In this document: one piece after another, positions 24,701 through 33,000 of the stretch
How positions within the stretch are numbered: position 1 is the stretch's first letter
Layout of the letters: each line of letters begins with the position of its first letter
Assembly: GCA_018336075.1 (NCBI GenBank)
Contig: JAGXRB010000049.1
Coordinates: 1-35,478, forward strand
DNA length: 35,478 nucleotides
Reading direction: 5' to 3'
From: Bacteroidota bacterium
Lineage (GTDB): Bacteria > Bacteroidota > Bacteroidia > Bacteroidales > F082
Program-made: the position numbers and the translations under genes
The notes under the pieces: generated by a model
Databases searched by the model: none
Told to the model about the DNA's origin: nothing
What the model saw: the letters and a program-made list of their open reading frames with translations, nothing else

Positions 24701-26816
24701 GTGTTAGCACAGTACCATAAAAAACAGTAAATTCATTTGTTGTATTGACATCAGGACTTAGAACTACATCACCATTTTTTACTTCAACAACACCATTTCC
24801 GGTGATATCAAGTGTAAGTGTTCTGTATTCAAGGTTGCAATTAACAAGACCGTTAACAAAACTAATTGGTAAAACTACTGCACCAGTTCCGGTAACTTCA
24901 GCACCAGGGTTAAAGACCACAGCACTGTTAAGACCGAGATGGCTAAATACCATGTCAAATAGTTTACCGTCAAGATTCTGAGGAATTGTATTGTTCCAGC
25001 CAATATTGACAAAATTAGCTCCTGCATTTACGATCATTCCTTCCAAAAGAGGATTTACATTCTGTAATTCAACAAAAGTTAAATTATCAGCAGAAAATCC
25101 GATTGGAAAAGTAAATGAAGTTACATTACCAACCTCAACAAAAGTAACAGGAACAATTGCAGTATTACCAGAGCAATTTGTGATACTGCCAATTACAGCC
25201 TGAGAATTGCTTACGCCAAGGCCAACACTTCCGTTAAGGAAGTTAACAATCATTGGTAAAGCATTCACGCCGGTAACAGCAGTATTTGCACCAAAGGTTA
25301 AAGGCGTAAGGCCTCCACCAAGATACAAGAATTCTAAATTTATAAGTTCGCCATCAGTAACGGTAGCGCCACCGGCAGCATTCCAGCCAAAAATAACCTG
25401 GCCGGCTGTCTGATTAACTTCCCAACCGGTAAGTTGCGTCAGATCAATTTCTACAAGTGTAAGCTTATTAATATCGTAGTTTACAACAATATCTAAAGCA
25501 CCAACTTCGTCGATATCTGTTGCAATAATCGGCACATCAACAAGTTGTCCGGTCAAAGCAAGTACATCGCTTATCTTCAGGGTGGAGGTGCTTTCAACCG
25601 GGCTAACAAGGCCATTCACATAGTTGGTGGCCAAAGGTGTAGCATTGGTGTTATTCACTTCGCAACCAGGTAAGAATGCAAGCTGAGCAGGAGCAATGCC
25701 TGTGTAGATAAAATCAAGATGTAGCGCTGTCAGATTGCTAAAATCTGCTGCTGCACCTTGCCATGCGATATTAACTTGATTTCCAACATGATTCACTTCA
25801 ATTGCAGCACTAATCAGGTTAGATGTTCCAAGATAAATTAATTTTGCAGCGTCGTAGCTAATAAAAAGGGTAAACGCTGAAACGTCAGCAAAACCTGCAC
25901 CACTAAAAGATACAGGCAAACTAACAGCACTGTTTGTAACACTACCTGTAGAACCAACCGTTACAGTACCTACTGCGGGTAATTGATTTACAGATCCCTT
26001 AATATATGAAATATTATTTACAAGTGTGCCTGAATACGTTACTTCATTGCCTGTCGACCAGGTAATGTCGGTATTAAAGCCACCCACATAATTTAAACGC
26101 AGGTCAAAAACATGTCCATCAGGAATAAATCCAGTTACATTGTTCCAACCGATTGACAATAAATTGCCTGTTAAATTAAGTTCAGGTGCTCCAATCATTG
26201 CAGGATTAATGTTTACAAGTTCTATGAATTGCAACAAATTTGCAGGAACATTAATCTTAAATTGTATTGAATTTACGTTTTGAGTGAAATTCAGCATTTC
26301 TACACCTACATTTACAGCACCGGGAGCGGTGGTAACATCGGCAATCTTGACTACCGGATCAGGTACAGGCTGAGTAGTGGTTATGACTCCATTGGTATAG
26401 GTTATATTACCAACATTAACAATACCTGCGGTCACTTCACACAGCTCAACCTGAAAAGTAAGGTTGGTGTTGGCGGCAGCGGTATAATTAAACTTCAGGT
26501 CGAAAACCTTTCCGTTTGGTTGGTAACCGGTAAGATCAAAATATCCAATATTGAGTGTATTACCACTCTGATTGGCAATTACCGAATTAAAACCCGTTAC
26601 ATTGGCAAGCCCATCAAAAGTTAATAAGTTACTGTTAGCTGTAATTCTGAAAGTGAAAGAGTTCACATTTTGAGTAAAATTCAACATTTCCACTGGAACA
26701 AGTATTTCACCAGGTCCGGAGGTTACATTGCCAATCTTTACTTCAGGATTTTGGGCATATAAACCCGAAAAAGCCAACAGCAAAGCCAACATGGTTAGGT
26801 AGATTCTTTTTGTCAT
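18756..26816 (-). CDS. Giant multidomain surface protein: cohesin-like, InlB-like and adhesin domains, T9SS sorting signal
   Basis: A 2686-aa exported protein. Domains seen in order: signal peptide (1-21); five cohesin-like beta domains of about 125 aa (24-148, 155-276, 284-405, 411-533, 538-658), most with a VNIGWNN-like strand; a divergent InlB-like unit (662-746); six 75-aa InlB/Flg_new-like units (747-1195); a choice-of-anchor J (MAM-like) domain (about 1200-1355); Ig-like segments; a GEVED domain (about 1737-1882); an FN3 half, pentaglycine, a second choice-of-anchor J domain (about 1985-2144), an unassigned domain, pentaglycine, and the other FN3 half (about 2430-2490); an Ig-like domain; and a T9SS type A sorting domain (about 2602-2686). 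It should be exported by T9SS to the surface. Adhesion or matrix scaffolding is the likely role; no enzymatic motif was found. Monocistronic or following the upstream giant gene across a strong terminator. Confidence 0.9.
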   Translation of the reverse strand: MTKRIYLTMLALLLAFSGLYAQNPEVKIGNVTSGPGEILVPVEMLNFTQNVNSFTFRITANSNLLTFDGLANVTGFNSVIANQSGNTLNIGYFDLTGYQPNGKVFDLKFNYTAAANTNLTFQVELCEVTAGIVNVGNITYTNGVITTTQPVPDPVVKIADVTTAPGAVNVGVEMLNFTQNVNSIQFKINVPANLLQFIELVNINPAMIGAPELNLTGNLLSIGWNNVTGFIPDGHVFDLRLNYVGGFNTDITWSTGNEVTYSGTLVNNISYIKGSVNQLPAVGTVTVGSTGSVTNSAVSLPVSFSGAGFADVSAFTLFISYDAAKLIYLGTSNLISAAIEVNHVGNQVNIAWQGAAADFSNLTALHLDFIYTGIAPAQLAFLPGCEVNNTNATPLATNYVNGLVSPVESTSTLKISDVLALTGQLVDVPIIATDIDEVGALDIVVNYDINKLTLVEIDLTQLTGWEVNQTAGQVIFGWNAAGGATVTDGELINLEFLYLGGGLTPLTFGANTAVTGVNALPMIVNFLNGSVGLGVSNSQAVIGSITNCSGNTAIVPVTFVEVGNVTSFTFPIGFSADNLTFVELQNVNPLLEGMIVNAGANFVNIGWNNTIPQNLDGKLFDMVFSHLGLNSAVVFNPGAEVTGTGAVVLPISFVNGLVNCNLEYRTLTLDITGNGVVEVKNGDVVLSPDVNTTNEFTVFYGTVLTLTATGNEGWEFSSWTGSVANTTAAMTTINMINNFGVTAIFTMIDYTLTLNANPVAGGTVTGAGIYNFGDQVSVDAIPAEGWAFVNWTNAAGDTVSVLPANVITMPSSDLTLTANFEMIDYTLTLVANPTAGGTVTGAGIYNFGDAVSVDAIPAEGWAFVNWTNAAGDTVSVLSANVITMPSSDLTLTANFAMIDYTLTLVANPTAGGTVTGAGEYNFGDAVSVDAIPAEGWAFVNWTNAAGDTVSVLPANVIPMPSSDLTLTANFAMIDYTLTLVANPEAGGTVTGAGVYNFGDQVTITGTQNTGWMGVSWTDADGNILATTASYTFTMPSNDLTITANFEMIDYTLTLVANPETGGTVTGAGVYNFGEAVSVDAIPAEGWAFVNWTNAAGDTISVVTANVITMPASDLTLTANFVMIDYTLTLVANPIAGGTVTGAGVYNYGAVVAVNAIPAAGYEFVNWTNLSGDVVSVLPANDITITGDLTLIANFNLAYVATFPFFEDYEGEAFPPLGWGIYDVDGNANVRTWVSSTAQNHTPGGTKSAFHNYGPASQTEDGWLVTPKIPLPAGIEIKLSFWSYNGFPTWYGKNSVLISTTGNTGGSADFTEIWTTPTVATAWIETVLDLTAYAGQDIYIAFRYQGSDAHTWFVDDVLVDEPVYAPLIAVAPASLTETLEVGESSVQQVTVTNNGDADLDFELVVNTSVRAPKVDSKEDYERLLERIALYNANGDVESPAYIETKVLPSPTDAITCPAGSLISQPAVNFATAYNSDEGGNFASYQSFTGGGMISGLRFWTISAFYNGTAWGPCTGIDPRPFNIGFYADNAGQPGAQIALYTNIQLTRTATGDMFAGTYPIYEYTATFPDVFVAQGWFSVQSMIGTAVNCWNLTLNQPGGAGVCMQLNTSTNAWTTQTAPLGFCLIEGSSGAANDVGVQALVSPVSAPNLGNEVVTITVRNFGTASQSNIPVTYTVNGGAAVTGVVPGPLAGGASVNYTFAGTVDMSTVGQTYVFNACTNLAGDELAANDCLSATVTNVAPAYCGATTSPGDDEYISNVLFGSINNSSGWQGGVANYTALNTEIGAGNAEAITVSVTNNYSANKVTAWVDWNMDYTFGTGTTEEFILTNVGGTGASFTGNIMVPAGTAPGDYRMRIRLTYSVDPVPCGAASWGEVEEYTVRVTGDTPPPTEWLSASPLMGTVAPGETVTIDVAFNAENLAVGTYEGSLVFTSNDGTNPTVTVPVTLMVEPSSICYPVPRNLTSAVNGQNVTLSWQEPDLGGGGGTTEDFFEGFEAGTLPAGWVTYDVDGDGYIWNNSAIEFSAFDAHTGLYCMTSASYRNDAGALTPNNWLVTPPIAVTATSELKFWVDAQDPAWSQEQYYVKVSTTGNAVADFTTTVHSAISPATWAEVVIDLSSFAGQTIYIAFQHANVTDMFFIKIDDVTVTNTSTKAAYTAPVAAVHNSEIFFRTSGMSQGEIDEKLNPTFVYVSGDNAETTSIGGEAQIIPSGIKHMSGSRNRTLLHDNGPFINSPGTGPNGTDQSILQNVTLGMNTLGAGIQFASNNRMADDIVVSETWNVETITVYGYQTGSPTTSSMTGGYIQVWDGDPTAGGQVIWGDVVTNRMASTAWTNSYRLSEGTPGTTRPIMSIVMATPDLVLEPGTYWIDYTLAGSLASGPWAPPITVNGQAVTGNAKQFLGSSSTWQDFLDTGTGTPAQGLPFLIEGTTGGGGGGCTHGPLLGYNVYRDGVEIGNTVANVRTYIDSNVTPGSYVYGVSAVYGQPYPGESEIVTTNVTVTVPVITVTPDSLYHYFFASGDAAIRQLTLGNTGNGPLNWTATIQYVNGSGWLSFATPSGTVAPGASQIRNVSFNSTGLPIGVYIANILIASNDPATPVFTVPVVMDIAVGVEENPMSAITVYPVPARSELNINLVEGVKIVRMFNFMGQVVIESSINGESTKTFSLDGLRSGAYTLQFINAEGRTFNKTIVVTK
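23232..24578 (-). repeat. Six tandem 225-bp coding repeats
   Basis: The start of each unit (the reverse complement of TCAATCAT, encoding Met-Ile-Asp) recurs at exactly 225-bp spacing from 24578 down to 23453; the sixth unit is one codon shorter. Each encodes MIDYTLTL.ANP..GGTVTGAG.YNFG..., an InlB/Flg_new-like beta repeat. Units 1, 2, 3 and 5 are almost identical in DNA as well as protein, which points to recent duplication or gene conversion. Unit 4 (about 23679-23903) keeps the edges but has a different middle (GTQNTGWMGVSW). Confidence 0.9.
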
Positions 26817-27021
26817 TTGCTGTATTTTTTTGAATTGATTTTTATAAGTTTTGAATGTTTCTGCAGAGATAACATCGGATTAAAATCACATTTAGGAAGC
26901 AAAATAAGTCTTAATAAAACGGAATGTCGTTAATGAGAAAAAAGGCAAATGTTCTTGCCCTGTAATTAATGGTATAAAACCAATTCTATGATAAAAACAA
27001 TTTTGCATCGCAAGTGAATTT
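26817..27021. other. Intergenic leader of the 2686-aa protein gene
   Basis: AT-rich, non-coding. It must hold the promoter of the minus-strand giant gene, but I find only a one-mismatch -7 candidate (TTATTTTG at 26907-26900) with no paired TTG. No other structure is seen. Confidence 0.4.
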
Positions 27022-27062
27022 TAAAAAATGCTGTTCCGGAGGACAAGCCTCCGGAACAGCAT
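27022..27062 (-). terminator. Strong terminator between the two giant genes
   Basis: A perfect 15-bp stem, ATGCTGTTCCGGAGG (27028-27042) with its complement at 27048-27062, over the loop ACAAG. In the minus direction it is followed by a T-run. It lies 15 bp after the stop of the upstream giant gene; a run of eight G (27064-27071) fills the gap. Confidence 0.93.
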
Positions 27063-27077
27063 AGGGGGGGGATATTC

Positions 27078-30000
27078 CTATTTCACTAAAATAAGAGTTC
27101 CGTTTGCAGTGTAGGTTTTAGCAGTTCCTTCTACGAGGATTCTATAGAAGTAGGTTCCGCTACCATCTAAATCGTAGCTATTAAGTTCAACATTGTACTG
27201 AACACCAGCTTCGCGGTTTTCATTCACAAGCGTCTTAACTTCCTGTCCGAATTTGTTATAAACTACGATGGTAACTTTTCCGGCTTCTGGCAGGGTAAAG
27301 TTAATTGTAGCCATATCCTTGAAAGGATTCGGGTAAGCAGAAGAGATCAGATCGCCAGCCTCAAGTACTGATAAAGCTTCACCAGTAATTGATTTTGCTG
27401 TGAGTGTAATTCCGTCGATCACTGCTGCAGCTCTGTTAGCGAACTCAGCTTCGTCGATTTCAAAGTAACGGGTATTAGCTTCTATCGGAGCCAAAACCTT
27501 AGCAGTAATTATAACGATGTCGTCGTTAGCAGATACATTCTTAGCGTCCAGATTCATATCAGCGATACGAATTGTACCGTTTTTGTTGTCAACTGTGTAA
27601 ACAGCGTAACCTTCAACACTTAATACCTCGAGGAGGTTGTTGTTGAATGACAGACCTAATGTCATTGCTCCAATTTGAGCAGCTTGATCAATAGATACAG
27701 GGATGCTTACAACATCGCCAACTTTGGCTGAAATCTGACCACTATAGTTGAGGTTAACCTTTGCTTTTGCACTCTGTGGTACATATGAAGCATTGATATC
27801 ACCTGTGGCTACAAAGTATAGATTCATGATTGTCTGACCAGCTTTTCCAGTCCAGCTTCCTGAATATGTGCCAGCTGCAAAGCTGAATACATTTCCTGGA
27901 GCCTGTGGATAAGTCTTTGCAGTGTATGAAGCTACTTCACCAGCAGCAACCTGGAAGTCAGGTGTGTTCGGGTATGAAGTGATATTGTCAACTGTACGGT
28001 AAAGGATTGTTAAAGCATCGAGAGCTGTTACGCCACCCATTGAATTAACATCGGCCACCTTGATTCCAAATGGAGTATATACAGGAGGTGTAGCTCCGGT
28101 AGCATTAACCCATGGGAAGTTAGCAGTGACAGGACTTTGAATTACCATATAGTTAACAACGAGAGCATCTGCAGCACTTACACCACCTAATGGAGTATTA
28201 ATTCCGCTTGCCATCACTCTAACAGTGTAGTTAAGACCAGGTTGAATTCCTGTGAACGAATAACGTCCTGCAGCTGTCAGGGTTGAAGTACCTACGAGGC
28301 TTGCACCATCATAGAGTCCAACAGTGAAGTCAGATTTCACAGGCAACATTGATTCGAACTGATTGAAGTATTTAATGCTACCTGATAAGGTATTACCAAG
28401 AGGTGCAAAAGTTGCAGTCAAAGTAACATTGCCAGCAGGCATATTAAAGCTTACAGTAGGACTTGCAAGGTTAACTGGTGTTACACCAACGGCTGCCCAA
28501 CCTGTAAATTCAAATCCGGCAGCAGGGGTTGCAGTAACAGCAACTGCCTGACCAACAGTATATGTTGGGTTGACAGCACTGAATGTACCTCCGTTAGCAG
28601 GAACAGCAATTACAGAAACAGTATATGGAGTAGCTACGAAGGAAGCCTTGAGCGATACATTGTTGTTAGGCATTGTGAAGCTCAATGGGTTCATTGTATT
28701 TGTTACAGTTGCACCAACTACGTCAACCCAACCATTGAAGGTATAACCAGCTAAAGCGTTTGCTGTAACAGTAACAGCATCACCATAGTTTTTGGTTTGT
28801 GTAGCAGGAGTTGCAGTTCCACCAGTTTCAGCAGTTGCTGTAACTGTATAAGGAATCTTTGAGAACTTAGCGAGCAATACAACATTGCTGCCAGGCATTA
28901 CAAAGCTTGCTGTGGTATTTGTTGCAGTAAATGTAACTGTACCTGAAACAACTTCCCATCCGTCAAACTGATATCCCATATCGGCAGCAGCAACAACAGT
29001 TGCAGTCTGACCAATTGTGTAAGTAGCAGTTACAGGTGTAACAGTACCGCCCATTTGAGCGCTGGCAGTTACAGTGTAAGGAATTAATGAGTATACAGCG
29101 ATAAACTGCATGTTTTCAGTAACAACGTGGTTGAAGCTTTGTTGCTCAATGTACAATAATCCTGTAGGATCTGTCCAGTACTGGAATGCATATCCGTTGT
29201 TAGGATTAGGTGTGGTGCTTACAACAAGTGCTTGTCCATAGTTATAAGTAGCAGCTGCAGGTGTTACTGTAGCGGTACCAACTATTGGATTAAGATTTGC
29301 AGGTGTATTAAGCGCTGTTTGAGCAGTTACACTGAATGTATTGGTTACTTGTCCAAACTTGGCATAAATAGTTACGCTTGTTTGTGGAGCAGGTAATACA
29401 TAAGGTATAAAGTTAAACTCAGGATTAGTTACTACATTGCCACCGGCATCCAGGAGCGGAATAGTGCGGGCGAAATCAGTGTACCATCCCTGGAATACAT
29501 TTGTATACAGAGGATTGGTGCTAGGTTTCGGTGCAGCAGCTACTGGAATTGGTAATGAATTGTAGAAGAATGAACTTGTACCTGATACAGTACCAAGTGC
29601 TGTTGTCTCTTGAACATACAACATATAAGGTATTCTTGTATAAGTAGCAGTTGCAGTTGCATGTCCGATCATGTTAACATAATTATCCGCAGGGATAACA
29701 TTTGATGACCAACTACTAAACTGCCATCCCGGAGTTGTTGCCTGTGCAGTTACAAGTGCCTGAACACCGTATGCATATTTAGCAGCACCAGTCTGAACGC
29801 CGACTCCCGCAGGAACAGCTTCAGTATAAAGGTCAAGAACCGGATATGGAGTTGGGAAGTCGGAAATTTCTATGAATATTGCATAAACATTCATAGGTGC
29901 ATTACCGGCAACAGCAGGTACAGTGTATGTGTAAGCAGGGCTATCGCTGATGTGTGTACCACGCAATATTCTTGTTCCAAGATTCTCAGGATTTACAGTA

Positions 30001-33000
30001 CCGGACATCCAGTTAACAAAGCGGAAACCACTTGCAGGGGTAGCCACGAGGTTAATTGTGCTTCCGGCAGTATATGTACCTGAAACAGGTGTTACTGTAC
30101 CACCATAGTTCACAACGGTGAAGTTGGTGATAGGATCAGCACGCAGGTGAGTGCGCACATTAACGTAAACTGTGTACTGTGTAGGTGCAAAGTTAGCTGT
30201 TAATGTAACAGCGCCGGCAGGCATTGTCAAAGTTGTTGATGCAGTTGTAGTAACTACACTTGCACCTGTTATAGTCCAGTTGGTGAATGAATATCCAGCT
30301 TTAGGAAGCGCTTTGAAAGTCCATGTACTTGATTGTGCAGCAACAGTGTTATAGATTCCTGTAACAGGATTTGTAACTACAGTTTCAGTCGTTTGTACAA
30401 CATGAGCAACAGCTCCCTGTGCAGGATTGGCTATTACGGACAGAGCATAAGTAGGTGCCGGAGGCAGTGTGCTTACGAACACAGCTCTGAGGTCACGGTT
30501 ACCAAGAACGGTCTCTGTGTATGGATTCAGCTCAGATACAATTACTGATGGATTGTTGTTATCTACCCAGTGTTCGAAAGCAAATGTTCCGGTTGCTGTA
30601 GCAGCAAATACAACTGTTTGATTTCTCTGGAAATCACCAATACCTGAATTCAACGTGCCAGGGTTAGCTGCAGTAGTAAATTTAAAACCAGTTACGGTTT
30701 TACTTTCTGCGGCAACAAAAGCTGGATGAGCAGGTGTACTTGCATTGATTGTACCTTCATTCTTATTGAGTGAACGTACTGTTACTTTGTACTCCTTCAG
30801 ACCAATGATCGCTTTCAGGTTAGCAGGTACACAATCAACTACATAAGTGTAGTAGGATCTGTCTTCTAGATCACCTGTATGGATCACAGTACTGGTAGTC
30901 GTATTTGTACCGGCCAATTCCCATCTGTATGATTGATACTCAGGTTCAGGGAATACAGTCAGATAAAGCGTAGTGCCAGGAACAAAATTTTGTGAAGCTC
31001 CTCCGACAGGTGCACCATTGAATTGGATGAGATCACCTTCTCTGCGTAATGGATTGTTGTATACTGCGACACTACCCCAATCGGTGTTCATCGCTGTTGC
31101 ACTAACAAGTACATTGTCAGTGTTTTTGTATACAGCCTTGAACCTGATATTCCGGTCCATTTTGAATGTAATCGGATTAGCTCCAAGAGGATTTCCTGTA
31201 GTTACATAGTCAACCCACATTGAAGTTGCAACGTCGTAATATTGCCATTTTACAAATGTGTATATACACGGTGCACTATGTGCAAGCAATGTAACGATTG
31301 TGTCGTATTTAACATTCACCTGTTGGTATTGCAGATTTTGGAAATTAGGAGACTCAATACCAGGATTACTCAAACTTGATACAAAATTAGTTGTAAACTG
31401 AATCAAGCCTATCATTGACATTGGCTGATCGCCTGTACCAGCAAATCCGGCAGAAGCTTTGAGCTGTGGAACAAACTCGGAATATGTAGCAGTAATTGTA
31501 TAGTTACCAGCGTCTACCAAAGTAGAGCCGTTAAATACGATAGATACTGTTCCAGGTGTAGGAGTAGCTCCATTGATGTTACCATATGTAACAACTCTGC
31601 TATAAGTACCAACAGTTGGGAAACCAGTAAAGGTCCAATCAGTATGTTGTTTACCAGGAGCAGGTGTAGCAGTCCATACAGCTGTCGTACCATGATTATG
31701 GTTCGATGGATTCGCTGTTTGACCAGTTACAGTAAGTGTACTGCTTCCGGCACCAACCGCTGTTATTACACGAGAAACTTTGTAGTTATTCAACGCAAAG
31801 TTAGCACGATAACCTACAGTTTGTGTACATGTTGGAGCGTTTGCAGCATGATTCAATGTAAATTGGTAAGGGAATGATGCAACACCAAGCTGAGTCCATG
31901 AAGTACCTCCATCGGTAGTTTTGCTCCAGCTTGTGAATTTGTAACCTTCGCCGGCTACAGCTGTAAGCTGGATGGATGTAGTTGAAGCTACACCAACGCT
32001 GATAGTTGCAGTTGTTGAAACTGTACTTACAGGAGCATTAGCTAAAGAAATACTGTTAAACGGTGCTGCACCAAAAGCTGCAAGCGGAGTAACAGAAAGT
32101 GTAACAGGGTACATAGGAGTTGATGTCCATTGCCATCCGTTAGTGCCTTGAGAATGTGTATATTCAACTTCATTACCTAACCAAATTTGTCCGGTAACTT
32201 TATCTATGAAACCATAGTTGCCATCAACACCAATATTGTTCTTGATACGATATTGCGTATTGTAAGCAAACGGCTGACTATAGGTAAAGGTGAACACCTT
32301 AGGATTGCCAGCAACATCAATGCTTACTGACCATAAGGTTGGATCAATATTTGTCCAGCCTGTGGTTGTACTTAAATACTGTAATGAGAATTTATGTTTC
32401 GGATTATCCGTGATCTCATTTGTATTGCGATATTTCACAGGGTTCTTGAAGGTAAGTTTAATTGTTTGATTACACAAAGCAATCCCACTTCCATAAGGAG
32501 TAACATCAGGTTTAACCCAATTTTCATAGCTAAGCGTACGGAAATGAATTTCCTTGCTTTCTACCAATGCACCAGGTGTTTCAGGGTTGCGTGCTGCACC
32601 GTCAAGTGTCCAGATTACAGGAGCAGTACCAGGAGTTGTTGAACCAGCCTGATAAATTTCCCGGAAGCGTATCTTGTACTGTGTATTCCACGCAAGGTTA
32701 CCACCAAGATTGAATGTAACTTTATTGCCGTCTCTATTTGCAGACCAGTTAGGAACTGTAGTAAAAGTAGTAGATCCAGGCGCAGCATATTCAACAACAA
32801 AGAAGTCTCCAAGGTCTGAATTCGGTAGGTCTTGACCATGTACGTCTTTTACAACTTCACTGAACTCAACAATAATTGGTGTTTCGATGGCTACATTTTC
32901 CATAGGAAGTGTAGTAGGACGAACAACAGGATAAGTTGGCGTGAACATTGCATAAACAGGTTTTACAATTCTACCGGTCGTAACAATTGGATAATGTACG

